This document shows, one piece after another, positions 14,101 to 29,100 of a DNA stretch of 64,000 bases; within the stretch, counting starts at the first letter, position 1; every line of letters begins with the position of its first letter. The position numbers were made by a program, and so were the translations under genes. The notes beneath the pieces are model-generated. The model was not told the origin of the DNA. It saw only the letters and a program-made list of their open reading frames with translations, and ran no database searches. This DNA comes from Papio anubis (lineage: Eukaryota > Chordata > Mammalia > Primates > Cercopithecidae), in contig NC_044989.1 in the NCBI RefSeq assembly GCF_008728515.1, positions 64,288,712-64,352,711 of the forward strand, given 5' to 3'.

Positions 14101-17100
14101 AGAAGAAACTCAAGCATGATCAAAAACACACAAAACTTAGACACATCATAGTGAAACTGCTGAAAATCAAAGATAATATTTTTGAAGGCAAATACAGCCA
14201 AAAACAAAGAATTACAGCAGACTTCTTGTTGAAAACTGTGCAAGCCAGAAAACAATTGAACTGAATTCTACATCTAGCAAAACTATCTTTGAAAAATGAA
14301 GAGGAAATACAGGCTTTTTCAAACAAAAACTGAGGTGATTCATTGCTGGCAGTATATACACAAGAAATATGAATGGAATGTTTTCAGGCAGAAGAGTATG
14401 GTATCGGACAGATCCAAGCAAAGTAATGAAGAGCTCCAAAAATTCACCCTCATTTTTTCATAAAAATGAGGATAAATGTAAAAGGCATTGTTTTCGTCAT
14501 TTGTATCACTTTAAAAGATAACTGATAATCTAAAGCAAAAACAGTGGCAAGGTATCATGGGTTTTATAAAATACATAGAAGTAAAATGTATGACAACAAC
14601 AGCACACAGTAGGAGAGAGAGAAAATAGGTATCCTGTCGTAAAGTTCTTATACAATCAGGGAAGTAATGTCATCATATTATTTAAAGGTAAACTTAAAGA
14701 TGTATGTTATAATCCCTAGAGCAGCCACTAGAAACAAACAGAAATATAGCTAGTACACCAACTTTAAAGATTAAACAAAATGAAACTATAAAAAACATTT
14801 AATCTGAAAAAAGAGGGGAAAATCAGTCAAAAAACAAAAGGAACAAACAAGACAACTAGCAAGATGACAGATTTAAATCTAACTATATAAAAAAATTTAA
14901 ATGGTTTAATAGGTCAATAAAAGACAGCAATTGTCAGACTAAGGCAAAAAAGCAAGATCCAGCTTCATTCTGGGTATAAGAAACTAACTTTAAATATTAA
15001 GGCACAGATATGTTAAAAACAAAAGGATAGTAAGAGAAACATTATAAAAACACTATTCAAAAAAACTGGAATGGTTACATTCGTATTAGATAATGTGCAC
15101 TTCAAAAAAAGGAATATAACCAGCCATAAAAAGGATATCACAGGCTGGACGCAGTGGCTCATGCCTGTAATCCTAGCACTTTGGAAGACAGAGGTGGGCA
15201 GATCACTTGAGGTCAGGAGTTCAAGACCAGCCTGGCCAACATGGTGAAACCCTATCTCTACTAAAAATACAAAAATTAGCTAGGTATGGTGGTGGGCACC
15301 TGTAATCCCAGCTACTCGGGAGGCTGAGGCAGGAGAATCACTTGACCCTGGGAGGCAGAGGTTGCAGTGAGCCGAGATTGCACCACTGCACTCCAGCCCA
15401 GGCAACAGAGCAAGCCTCTGTCTCAGAAAAAAAAAAAAAAAAAAAAAAAAAAGACATCACATAACAAATATTAAGAAAACACAGTAATCCTAAATGTGCA
15501 TGTATGCAGCAATAAAACTTCAAGATACATATAACAAAAACTTGCAAAGATCTGAACACAAAAACAGACAAATTTACAATTATAGTAAAAAACTTCAGTG
15601 CTTATCTCTCAGTAATTGATATAACAAGTAGACAGAAAATCAGTAAGGACAGAAAAGACCTAAATAACACTATCAGCCAACACCACCTAGTTGATAGACA
15701 CAGGACACTCTACCCAACAACAGCAAAATACACATTCTTTTCATTTGCATGTGGATCATTAGCCAAGATATTCTTCGGCCACATTCTGGGCCACAAAAGA
15801 AATCTTAGACATAAAATAACTGGAGTCATACAAAGTTTGTTTGCAGACCAAAAGAGAATCAGACTTGAGATCAAAACAAAGATTGCTGGAAAAGCCTAAA
15901 ATATTTAGAAATTAAGTAACAGACTTCCAAATAACCCAAGGCCAAAGAAGAATCACAAGAACTAGAAAATATTTTGAATCAAATAAAAACAAAAGCACAG
16001 AGTATCAAAATTTACAGGACACAGCAAAAGCAGTACACAAAGAAAAATACAGAGCATCAAATGCTTATATTCAAAAAAGGAAAGAAAGGTCTCAAATCAA
16101 AAATCTGGGCTTCTACCTTGAGAAATTAGAAAACAGCAAATTAAATCCAAAGCAAGGTTAAAAGAAAATAGAAAATAAATAATACAGACTGGAGAGTAGG
16201 AAAATAAAAAGCAGGAAATATTTACTTTTACTAAAAGTAAAAGATCAAAACATGTGATAAACTTCTAGCCAGAAAGGGGGAGGTGAGGAAGACTTTATAA
16301 ATTAACACCATTACCAATACCAAGAAAGAGCAGATAACAAATATCCTCACTGACATTAAAAGAATAAAGGAATATTATATACAAGTTAATGCTTACAAGT
16401 TAATAATAGATGAAATGGATAAATCCATTCAAAGAAACAAACTTCCAAAGTGTACTCAAGTAGATCACCCACATAGAACTATATGTATTTTTTTTAATGA
16501 ACTTATTAAAAATCTGCCTATAAAGCAAGAACAAAGACCAAATGGCTTTACTGATAAATTCTAACCTAAAACTTGGGGGAAAAATAATACCAATTCCCCA
16601 CAAATTCTTCTTCCAGGAAACACAGGAAGAAGAATATTTTCTAACTCATTTTATGAGTCCAGTATTACTCTGATACCTAAATCAAATAGGCACTTCAAAA
16701 CAAAACAAAGAACCCTATAGACTAATATCCTTCATAATACCCCCTGCTACACAAAAAAATTCTTAAGTAGGTTTATCCCATGAATGCAAGGTTGGCTCAA
16801 CAGTAAAAAATCAATTAAGGTAATTCACCTTGGCAATCCTAAAGGCAATCCTAAAATATTTAGAAATTAAGAAATTAATTTCTTCAGACTAAGAAAGGCA
16901 GACCATATATGATCATCTCAACAGATGCACAAAAAGTATTTGACAAAATTCAACATCTGATCATCTACAAACCTCTCAGCAAACTTGAACAGAAAGAATC
17001 TTCCTTAATCTGATAAAGGCCTCTAAAAAAAAACTACAGCTAACATCATACTTAATGGTTAAAGACTGAACATTTTGTCCCAAGACTGGAGAAACCAAAC

Positions 17101-20100
17101 ATATCTGCTTTCACCCATTTTATTCAACGTTGTGCTGAAAGTCCTAGCCAATGCCATAAAGCAAGGAAAAGATATAAAAGGCATACAGATTCAAAAAGAT
17201 GCAAGATTCTATTTGTAGACAACATGACTGTGTATGTAGAAAAATCCCAAAGAATCTACAAAATTGGCATTATAACTAATATGTGAGTTTAGCAAGGATG
17301 CAGGACATAAAGTTAATACAGAAAAATTCAAGGTGTTTTAATATACTAGCATTGAATAATTGGAAATGTAAATCTTTAAAAAAATACCATTTACAATAGC
17401 ACCAAAAATCAAGAAATACTTAGGGGTAAATCTAATAAAATGTGTGCATTATCTGTTTACCAAAAACTACAAAATTTTGCTCAAAGACATTAAAGATGTA
17501 AGGAGTAAAGAGATAGGCCCAGTGGTGTGTGGTAAACATTTAATGGGCTGGCTGGGGGAAAAGCACTGGTTTGTAGTATTTGTTCATTTCTGTGGTGTAA
17601 ATATTCACACCATGGGCAAAGTTACCAGTGTGCTGTTACTGAATGTAGTATTGGGAAGAGATACACAACATAGGTTCTGGCTAGCAGGTGCAATCTGGCT
17701 GTGGTACAAAACTGGATATACCCTGTTTGTGGATCAGAAGACTCAATAATGTCAATTCTACCCCAAGTGATCTATATGTTCAATGCAATTTCAATCAAAA
17801 TCTGAGCGGCCTTTTTGGTAGTATTTGATAAGCTGATTTAAAATTTATAGGGAAAAGCTAAGGACCTAGAATAGCCAAAATAATTTTGAAAAAGAACAAT
17901 ATTAGTGAGCTCACATTATCTTATTTCAAGATTTACAATAATGCTGGAGTAGCTAAGACAGTGTGGTACTGGAATGGAATATAATCTCAAAACAAAACCA
18001 AATGAAAACAGTTGATTTTTAACAAAGGTGCCAATGGAGAAATGATAGTCTTTTTAACAAAAGGGGCTGGAACTATGAAAAACGAACACTGATTTATACT
18101 TTGCATTATATATAAATATCAACTAGAAATGAATCATAGACTTAAATATAAAACCTAAAACAATAACATTCTAGAAAAAAATTTGGAGAATATCTTTGTA
18201 ACTTGCGTTATACAAAGATTTCTTGGCTGGGCGCAGTGGCTCACGCCTGTAATCCCAGCACTTTGGGAGGCCAAGGCAGGCAGATCACCTGAGGTCAGGA
18301 GTTCGAGACCAGCCTGACCAACATGGAGAAACCTCGTCTCTACTAAAAACATAAAATTAGCTGGGTGTGGTGGTGCATGCCTGTAATCCCAGTTACTCAG
18401 GAGGCTGAGGCAGGAGAATCGCTTGAACCCAGGAGGCGGAGGTTGTGGTGCGCTGAGATCGTGCCATTGCACTCCAGCCTGGGCAACAAGAGCGAAACTC
18501 TGTCTCAAAAAAAAAAAAAAACAACAACAACAAAAAAAGATTTCTCAGGATAGGACACAAGCAGCATGAACAATAAAAATAAATAAATTGAATTTCATCA
18601 AAATCAAAAATTGCTCTAAAACACTGTTAATGTAACGAAAAGACAAGCCACAAACTGGGAGAAAACACTTAGAAACCACATACCCGATAAAGAACTTGTA
18701 TCCAAGATATGTAAGGAACTCTTATAAGAAGATGAACAACCTAATATTTTTAAACGAGCAAGAAATCTGAACCAACACTTTACCAAAGAAAAGATATGAA
18801 TGGAAAACAAGCACATGAAAAGATGCTTAACATATCTGTCATTATGCAACTTAAAACCACAATGAGATATCACTCCATACACACCTACAAGAGGACTAAC
18901 ATTAAAAAATAAAGTGATGGTGAAGAGCACCTGGAACTCTTCTACATGGCAAGTAAAAAGGCAGTATGATGCGCTTCAGAAAATTTTAGAAAAATTTTGT
19001 AGTTTCTTATAAAGTTACCATAAAGTTTTATATTTCCATAATCCACAATTGCCCATCTTAGTCCAAAGTATTTATACTAAAGAAATGTAAACACATACCT
19101 ACACAAAGCCTACACATGTATGCTTATAATAGCTTTCTTCATAACAGCCAAAAACTGGAGAAAACTCAGATGTCTATCAATTGGTGAATGGATAAACAAA
19201 TAGTAGTGAATCCATACAACGAATACTACTCTACAATAAAACAGAACAAACCACTGACACATGCTGTAACATCCATGAACTCCAAAAACATTATGTTAAA
19301 TGAAGTGTGGGATAGTAGACTACGTTCTGTATAATTCTACTTAGAGGATATTCTGGAAAAGGCAAAACTACATGGATAAACATCTGAGCAGTAGCTTTCA
19401 GAGGCCGAGTATGGGGGGTGAACTGACTACAAAAGTGCCCAAGAGAATGTTTACCAATGACGTTCTATAACTTGCAGTTCTACTATCTGTGTTTGCTAAT
19501 TAAACCATACACTTAGAGAAGGTGAATTTTACTGAGTGTAAATTATACCTCAATAGACCTGATATAAATTGCTTAGTTTTCTACTGGTAGTCACAGCTCT
19601 CTACTATCTTTCCACCATATCTCCCACTCATGTGTGCCCACTCTGATGCATTAGCCAAATAGAACTATTACCTTTATTATTAATAACAATAACAGCAAAA
19701 GCATTAGCAGTCAATATTTACTAGAACTTGCTATAGTCAGATACATGATAAAAGGAAAGCAGTCCACATATATTATCTCATTAATACAACCTTATGAAGT
19801 AGGCTCCGCTGTTATCCTCATTTAGAGACAGAAACAGAGGCTTAAGGAGATTAATAATTTGCCCAAGGTCCTTCAACAGCTAGTATGTGACAGACAAGAC
19901 ATTTGAATTTAGGTCTACCTGACTCCAAAACTCTGATAATGAATTGCCTTAAGATTTCTATCAACATGTTTGCTTATGCTGTTACCTCAGAGATCTCTTT
20001 ACCTCAACTTCATCTGCCTTCATCTTATCTATCCTTAAAAGCAAAATTTATATGCATGCCTCATCGATAAAGCTTTCCCAGATCTTCTTCACCAGCTGAC

Positions 20101-23100
20101 AACCATCTCTTTCAAAGCCTTAAAAGCTCCAGCACTAAATTAGTCCCTTATTTATAACACTTTACATATATCCTACATCCTGTCATAGTTATTGATCTAC
20201 TTCCCCAACTAAATATTTTGCTATTGGAGGACAAGGTCAAAGGTTTATTCACCCTTGTGTATCCCTGATACTGAACAAAACAGTTTATATTAATACATAA
20301 CTTACAGAATGAATAAATGAATGGTGGTTGGAACATTAGTCTACCTTTTAGTATAGTTAGATATTGTTTCATTCTACCCAGGCAATGGTACCCTTACTTA
20401 TTAGCTGCTTTCTTTCTTTCTTTTTTTTTTTTTTTTTTTTGAGACAGAGTCTTGCTCTGTCACTCAGGCTGGAGTGCAGTGGCGCGATCTTGGCTCACTG
20501 CAAACTCCACCTCGCGGGTTCAAGCAATTCTCTGCCATAGCCTCCGAGTAGCTGGGACTACAAGCACCTGCTACCATGCCCGGCTAATTTTTGTATTTTT
20601 AGTAGAGACGGGGTTTCACCATCTTGACCAGGCTGGTCTTGAACTCCTGACCTCATGATCCACCCACCTTGGCCTCCCAAAGTGCTGGGATTACAGGCGT
20701 GAGTGACCACGCTGGCCGCTTTTTTTTTTTTTTTGAGACAAGAGTTTCGCTCTTGTTGCCCAGGCTGGAGTGCAATGGTGCCATCTCGGCCCACTGCAAC
20801 CTCCGCTCCCGGGTTCAAGCAACTCTCCTGCCTCAGCCTCCCGAGTAGCTGGGATTACAGGTGCCCACCACCACGCCTGGCTAATTTTTTTTGTATTTTT
20901 GGTAGAGACAGGGTTTCACCATACTGGCCAAGCTGGTCTCGAACTTCTGACCTCAGGTGATCCACGTGCCTCAGTCTCCCAAAGTGTTGGGATTACAGGC
21001 TTGAGCCACCATGCATGGCCACTTATTAGCTTCTTAGAATCAACCCATATGTTACTGTGTCATCCTTCTTCCCTAAAATTATATTTTCAGATATGAACAT
21101 GAAAGGTTAAAAACTGAAAGGCAAACCCAAACCAAACACTGTCTGCTATTTTGATATTAATTAAAAACAGGGTCAAACTCCTGAGCAACATACTAAAGCA
21201 AACAGAACACAGACTGGCAAAGAGAGACTTGTTAACACAGGAAGAATGTAATATGCCAGAGTAATAGGAAAAATCATCAATGGAGAATATACTAGAGAGA
21301 ACATTATGTTATAAAAGCCTGTCCATATTCTTCAACAGGTCAATGATATATACATTTTTAAATGACTTAAGAGACTTAAGAGACATAACCACCAAATGCG
21401 ATCAGTGAACCGTGCAGAAGCCTTTGTCCAAACAAATTATTATAAAAAGACATTTTTGGGACAATTAATAAGTTTCAAATAGGAAAATAAATATTAGATG
21501 ATTTTGAGGAATTGTCAATTTTGTTAGGTGTGATAATAGTGTGGTTATGTAAAAATGTTCTTAGTTTTTAAAAATGCATACTTAGGTATTTAGGGACAAA
21601 ATACCATAATGCCTGAATTTATTATAAAATATTTTCTCAAAAAAGGCAAATTGTTAATAACAAATATAGGTGATGCATACATGGGAAGTTCATTAAACAA
21701 TTCTCTTTTCTTTACAGAAAAAAGACTAAGTTGCCAGAGGAAAAAGTCTAGTCGCTGTGACAATTCTTATTCAAAAACTCTGTGGATGACCAAAGTGACA
21801 GACTAAAGTCAGAGTTTTAAGAGTACTAGCATATTTTTGGTTTTTCTTCATTACATTCCACAGCCTATTAATAGTTCCACTAATTTTTTTGTTTGTTTTA
21901 GAGACAGGGTCTTGCTCTGTCACCTAGACTGGAGTGCAGTGGGATGATCACAGCTCACTACAGGCTAGAACTCCTGGACTCAAGCCTAGTTCCACTATTC
22001 CCAGCCTAGTTCCACTATTTAACATATGTTTTATTTTCCACTGCTAGCTGTTTACAGTCTTCTACCTTGTTAGATGGTAAGCTTCTTGAGAACTGACACA
22101 GTATGTTACTGACTTTTGGTACACAGAAGAATGCTATATATCAAAAAGGAAACTGGTAGAATTGCTTTTGAATGTAGCTTGTACTTAGCACCCATGAAGA
22201 AAATAAAGCATCTCTAAACAGCAATTTTTTTCCCTTCACGACTAGAAACTAATGTAATAGGCATAACATAGTATAGGTATGTTTGTACATAACGACGAAT
22301 TCCTTAAGCTTCTTAAAAGTGAAGCATAAAACATCTGTATTATCAACTACACCAGAGGTGTAGTGTAGTCTGGGGATTCCTGGGAGTCAGAGACCCTTTC
22401 AAGGAATCTGGGAAGTAAAAGTCACTTTCATAATATTATTATTAATAAGATGTTATTTATGTATTTTACTCTTATTCTCTCATGATTGAACAGTGGGGAT
22501 TTTTAGATGACTTGTGATATAATTCTTCCGAAGGCTAATAGAGTATGTGTTTGCGTAGTCTTGTGTGAGTGAACGGGCACCACTTTATCTTGCCTTTTTG
22601 ATTCTTATGTACCTGCTGTTCTGTCATTTCGGAATCTGAAGGATGCAAGTAGGATAAAAAGCAAATCAAAGTTCCTTGCTATTAAGGTTACTCCAAATAT
22701 GATCTTGAACAGAAAGTATACAGTGAGTAAACTTTCAGACTTTCAAGTAATGAAATTTTAGCTTTCCCCCTAAGACATGAATTGAAAAACTTAGGGAAAG
22801 GAAAGAGTGAAAGACAGATCAAGAGTGACTGGGGCTGACTAAATGACATTTTTCTGAAGATACTCTCCCAGTATAATTGCGAATTCTTTGGGGAACACTG
22901 CTTCATTTAATGACATATTGGGAATGAAAAACAAACAAGAAATGAATATTGAAATGAATTAACATAAAAATACTTCTGCTTAGGGTTTCTACCATCCTTA
23001 GAATCATCTCTCCTACTCTCGCCAGCCCCTTAGAATAAGAATATCAACTGTTTTGGAAATCTGAAAATTTTGTTGAGTTGTTTTCTAAACCCTGAATAAT

Positions 23101-26100
23101 TTGTTAGATAACTGCAGGTTAGACCACTATGGGTGGTCTTGGCCACAGCACATTGTCACATTTTCCTGAAAAAAAATTTAAAATTCTACTAATTGGTAAA
23201 TATCCTATTAAAGTTTAGATTATTTTTTCACATCTTAATTTATAAAGTACTCCTTATAAAATAGATAATCATAATGCCTTTGAACAAAGTCTAATAATTT
23301 CTATAAATCATTACCTTAGATAACAGCTTGTCAAATAAGCTATCCATTATCGCTACAAGCTTAGCTGATATTTCAGCTATGTGATCATGGTAGTCCTGCA
23401 ATGAGAAATGATATTGTATTTTTAAGTCCCTGGGACACATTTAAAAAATACTTAACAATTAAGGATCTAAACTTATGAAACTCCAATAAAAAATATATGA
23501 AAAAGTACCTTAGTGATATGATCAAAATGCCTAAGCATGCTATATTGCTTAGGTGGTAGTCGAGCTTCAAAATGAGCCCGGATCACAGGAATGTAGTGCA
23601 CAATTAACTGCAAACATCGTGAAGAAAGAGCTGAAGGTCCAGGAAGTGGATATATAATGGAGAGATTTTTAAAAAAGACATTAGTTGATTTTAATTACAA
23701 ATCAAATCAAATAAAAAACATTACTTATAAAGATCCAGTTTATTTCATAAATGAAGAGCACTATGGCAGAAGGCAACATATTTCATTTTAATAATTTGAT
23801 ACTGAATAATGTAACGAACATGCTGCTTTCACAAAGGACTCAAGTTGTATTATCAATATCACAATAACAAGACAACTGATTCTCTTCTGACATTCAGATA
23901 CCTTTCACCCCCAAATACTTTATACACATTACATCTTAATATTTTCTAGAGTGGTGTAACAGAGTGGTGTAACTTCCAAGTAACTTACACTTGGAGGGGA
24001 AATGCATCGTAACCTTTTCCCCACGGTTAGTGTTTTCAGTGATGAGTATACATAAAAGAGTAAGTAGCATTTATTTTTAGAGTAATGCCACTTTGGTTAC
24101 AGCCATGAAAACATCAGGTATAAAAAAACATGATGAGTACAGTGACATCACTGTCAACACTTCAGCAAATGAATTAAATGCAAGAATCCATACCCAAATT
24201 TTTTGTAGTTATCGTTTTTAGTCCAACAACTTGCAGTGCACCAGCTCCAAGAACTAACTGGCAACTTCTTGAATTGAAGTACTAACAAAAGAAGGAGAAA
24301 AAAACCCCAAATTTATTAAAAACTATTCTTTATATCCTGGCAATGTGCTGTTATAAAAATACATCCTCCTTTCCTCTCATTCAATGGCCAAATGAATTAT
24401 CTAGTAGAAGCAATTAGTATCTATTTATTTAATGAAAAAGAAATGAGAAGGGGAGATTCTAAATGATAATATTTACTCATAAGAAACAGTTGAAAAATTC
24501 TAAAAATCAGTTCGCAGAAATTAATCTTCAATTTGCAGTTACAAAACAAATTCGGTTTCAGTCATTCTTGTTGGGAAGTTCTATTTTCAAAAGTTATAAA
24601 AATCTTTCTCCGCTAAAACATGACAACTCAAGTCAGAACAGAATTAATAGATTAGAGGCTTGAAAAAAATAATAAAGCCTTTCCTCTGTACTGGTAGTTT
24701 AAAATATTTCAATATGAAATGGCTGAATAAAATCATCACATTTTCATTTTATATCAATGGTTCTGAAAGAATGATGCAAGAAAAATCTCTAACCTTAGTG
24801 AGGTGAATTTTGTAAAGTTCAGTGAATTCCTTCCATGCACATTTGAAGCCAGTCCAGGTTTTTTGACCTAAGTGGCCTCAGTCATATTCAGCACCTAACA
24901 AACAAATCATCTCCTGTCTCCAATGTCATTAACAACTCTATGGGTGAATGAGGATCACTAACTGGAGTAAGAAGGAAGCAAGCAGCCTGTTTCCAACAAC
25001 ATGTTGTGATTCAACCACAATCAAATGTTAAAAAACTAACGTCTTAAAGATAACTTGACCTTGAAATGTCTTTGAGTTAAAAGAGTAGTCACACCCTAAT
25101 GTATTAATTCTTCAAACAATTTTTCCATAATGAAGTCATACACACCTTCAATAAATCTGACAGACGAGTAAGCATGTCAGTAGTAACAGATGGGATGTTA
25201 TCCACACACTGGCAATATTCAAGGATAATTCTTATTAACAGCAATACGGTTCTACAAGAAAAGAAAAATGGCCCAATAGGAAATCAAAACAAGAAAAATA
25301 AAAAAGATTTGGCATATAAAAATCAAATTACTTAATGGCACAAAGGATCTCTGAGAATATAATGATCTTGGTAACTGTTAAAGTATGTATTTTACCTAGT
25401 AGTACGGCAGGTTCTTGACTAACACAAGACAAGAGAGGTGTCTAGAATGCAAAATTTAAAGAGGCACTTACTCTGTGCAATTGCAGGATCAGCTTGCACA
25501 ACACTGAGAATGAGTGGCTCCTTAAATTCTGCACAACAGGCATAACACTCTCTGTATGGCATTCTTATTAAGGGAGTCGCTTCAATAAGACAGGTATTGC
25601 AACCCTTAGCCAATTCAGAAACATTGACAAAAAGCCTATTCAGTGTTTCTGATTACCAACATAGTAGGTCCCCCATCATAACTAATGAATTGATAAAGAA
25701 AACCGAATCCAGATTTTCTTAGTGAGAACAAAAAAAAAAACTATAATGCTTCTAAGGAAAACATATCTCCTAAGAATTTTATTGGTGGGTCACAAAAGGT
25801 TCTCTGGCCGGGTGCGGTGGCTCACACCTGTAATCCCAGCACTTTGGGAGGCCGAGGTGGACGGATCACTGGAGGTCGGGAGTTCGAGACCAGCCTGACA
25901 ATGAGAAACCCCTCTCTATTAAAAATTCCAAATTAGCCTGGCGTGGTGCCGCACATCTGTAATCCCAGCTACTCAGAAGGCTGAAGCAGGAAAATCACTT
26001 GAACCTGGGAGGCAGAGGTTGCAGTGAGCTGAGATCACGCCATGGCACTCCAGCCTGGGCAACAAGAGCGAAGCTCCGTCTCAAAAAAAAAAAAAAGAAG

Positions 26101-29100
26101 TTCTCCAAAGATGATAAAGTTAAAGTTATCACTTCCATATTAGGACAAATCACACATTGAAAAGACACACTACTGGGAGGTTAAATAAGATTGAAATTAA
26201 GGTGAAAGCCATTCATCATAGGATATCTAAGTTCTATAAGATGCTCAGAAATGAGATCTATGTAAAATAAGGATTTATAAAAGCCTGAAGGATATCAGGA
26301 ACTAATGATTCAAGAAAGATGGTGTCTAGCCTTTATTACAGCTTGTCAGACCATATATGCATACTGGTCTCTATGCTTATTTCTCGTAGAGTCTGCCTCA
26401 CTGAGCATGAGTCCCTTGCTTATCTTTTGTAATTGTCTCTCAGATATTATAATAGTTCTCCTTTAGCCAGGGATTTCAGTTTTTTGTCAACCGACTCTTT
26501 GCCTAAAAAACCAAAAGCAAGATGGCCAGAGGGGACCATTTCCATCAAGCAAGTGAAGAGCAACCAGATAACCAGTAGTTAAGGAGGGAAATCATAATTA
26601 GATTGAAGGGATGGGATTACAGAAGGACTGAAGAAAGTTTTCTCTACCAGAAATAGGGAAGGACTCTAGAAGAGAAATGAATGGAGGCTTTAGTTTAGAA
26701 TGTGTGGACTTCAGGTATCTGAATACAGATTCAGAGACAGGATTAATTCTATAAATACTTTTTGAGTGCTTATTATCGTGCCAAGAAAAATAAAAATGGT
26801 AAGACCTGATCTCCATCTCTGAGGAATTCAGAGCCAAATTAGAAAACATATACATAAATAAATAATTCAATTATACTATGGTAAGTGCCATAATTGAGGG
26901 ATATAGAATTACATTCTTCCTGGAGGGGGTGGCCATTTCAAAAAACGCTTACACAGTGACAAGAACTAAAGAAGAAAAGTGAAAAAGAATGTTGGTGTAG
27001 ATACTGGGAGTTAGACCTAGATTCTAATTCTGACTCCATTTGGGTCACCTGAACCACTTAATCTTCTAAGCTTCTTCTCATAGTGTAGAAAGGAAATAAT
27101 AATCCCCAATATCTTTATTTTACAATGTAGTTGTAAAGATCAAATGAGATCACATATATATGAAAACACTTAAGCTGTGAAGTACTGTTAAAGAATATTA
27201 AGATATACTTTAATTACCAATTTAATAAAAGACATAGTACTCAACAAAAAATGATGGAATTTGTATGCTTCTTAGTTAACTTGAATTTGAGATACTTTTA
27301 TTGGTAAAAGATCTAGTGAATCAAATGATGCCAATGAAAATAACTATCAACAACTATCAACTTACTAGGTGCTAGACCTGTGCTAAATGCTTTACACGAA
27401 TTACTTAATTTTCACAATAATTCTGTATATAGTACTATTTTCCACATTGTGTGGATTCCAGAGTCCACAACTTAAACTACTATGCTATGGTACACTCTAA
27501 GAAAGCAATGGAAGAAAAGATAGAAAGAGCCTGGGATAGTAATAATATCAGGGATCCACTACAATTACTCTTGGGTTGTCTAGATTTCTTGTTATATGAG
27601 AAAAATCAAGCCTTTTGTGTCAAGCCAGTGTAGTCCTTAATAATGTATGCTACAGAATAGAGAAGATAAAGAAATCCATAAAGTTTCCTTTAAGTTCTTC
27701 GTAGGATTTAAAATTGTTTTTTTTTTTTTTTTTTTGAAGAGGCGGTCTTTCCCTTCGCCCAGGCTGGAGTACAGTGGCCGGATCTCAGCTCACTGCAAGC
27801 TCCGCCTCCCGGGTTTATGCCATTCTCCTGCCTCAGCCTCCCGAGTATCTGGGACTACAGGCGCCCGCCACCTCGCCCGGCTAGTTTTTTGTATTTTTTA
27901 GTAGAGACGGGGTTTCACCGTGTTAGCCAGGATGGTCTCGATCTCCTGACCTCGTGATCCGCCCGTCTCGGCCTCCCAAAGTGCTGGGATTACAGGCTTG
28001 AGCCACCGCGCCCGGCCGGATTTAAAATTGTTAATTGAAATTTAACACTGTTAAAATTGTGAATCCAAAATTTCCAATTCACTTCAAGGGAGAACTAGAA
28101 GACTTGTGTTTTAAATAGTTGACTCAACAACTAAAGAAAAATGTGTCACTCACCCAACAACTGCATACTGTTGTCCCTCAACAATAAGAACTTCAGCTGG
28201 TTTCCTTTCTTCTGTGGCTAGAGAGTAGAGCAAATAAACAAGAGAGACAAGAGTACCAGATGAAACAAAATAATGGAGAAAAAGCTGAAGAAGATAGTTC
28301 CTGTTTAAGGCCTAAAACTATCTCATTTCTGAAAATAAACATCTACTTCCTGGGAAACTATCTGACACATAGTAAATAAAGTATACTGGAAGTTGGAGAG
28401 ATTTGGATTTGAGTACCAGTACTACCAATTACTGGATACATGACTTCAGGGCAATTATTTAACCTCTTTTGAGTATCACTACCTGAATCTATTAAATGTG
28501 GACAACAGTATCGTTCAGGGTTGTTGTTAATGGTAGAAATAATTATTATGAATTGCCTATCCCTTAGGACTGGCACAAGGTAAATGATCAGCAAATAGTT
28601 TTTTTAAAAGTTACTAGGTTTGGAAAGGCAGAACTAGCATTTAAATTGGTTGTCTTTACTATTATCATTATTGAATACAAGTTAATTTCTAAATTTGATG
28701 GAAAGATACGTATTTAATTTTTAATACTTCAACCCAGAAGTTATTTTCAGCATGTGATATTTCTTTAAACAAAATTCAGCATATTGAGGTGAAAAGAACA
28801 GTGGACTTGATTGTATCCTGGATAAGCCAAATTGATTAGATCACCATAGGCAACTCATTATGCTTCCCTAAGCTTCAAGGCCCTATGGGATTTGTATATA
28901 CATTTGAATATTTGAGAGCTATATATATTCCAATCACAATTTACTACATATGTCAGATGTATATTTTTTGAGGGTAAGGACTGTGTCTTCATCACTTCTC
29001 TATATTACAGAGAAGTGGCATAGCATAGTAGAAAAGAGAAATGGCCCTAAAGTCAGTCTGCCCGGACTGGAATCCCAGCTCTACCTAGCTATGTAAACTT

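Larger units (their letters stand above)
13200..19565 (+). mobile_element. ancient L1M, nearly full length, multiply interrupted
   Basis: A degenerate L1 of the old mammalian (L1M) type. ORF1-like sequence lies at 13600-14330 (aacatgttaaaggatctaat), endonuclease-like sequence around 15600-16100, and reverse-transcriptase-like sequence at 16900-17340 (tgatcatctcaacagatgc, tattcaacgttgtgctgaaa). The 3' end is at 19200-19565 (tataattctacttagagg, ttactgagtgtaaattatac). Interrupted by Alus at 13695, 15143 and 18225, a hAT-like MITE at 17520, and a short templated segment near 16840. No intact frame. The left edge is uncertain. Confidence 0.85.

Noticed and set aside
17444..17749. 101-codon plus frame
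   Set aside because: It spans the hAT-like MITE and flanking L1M; no coding signal.
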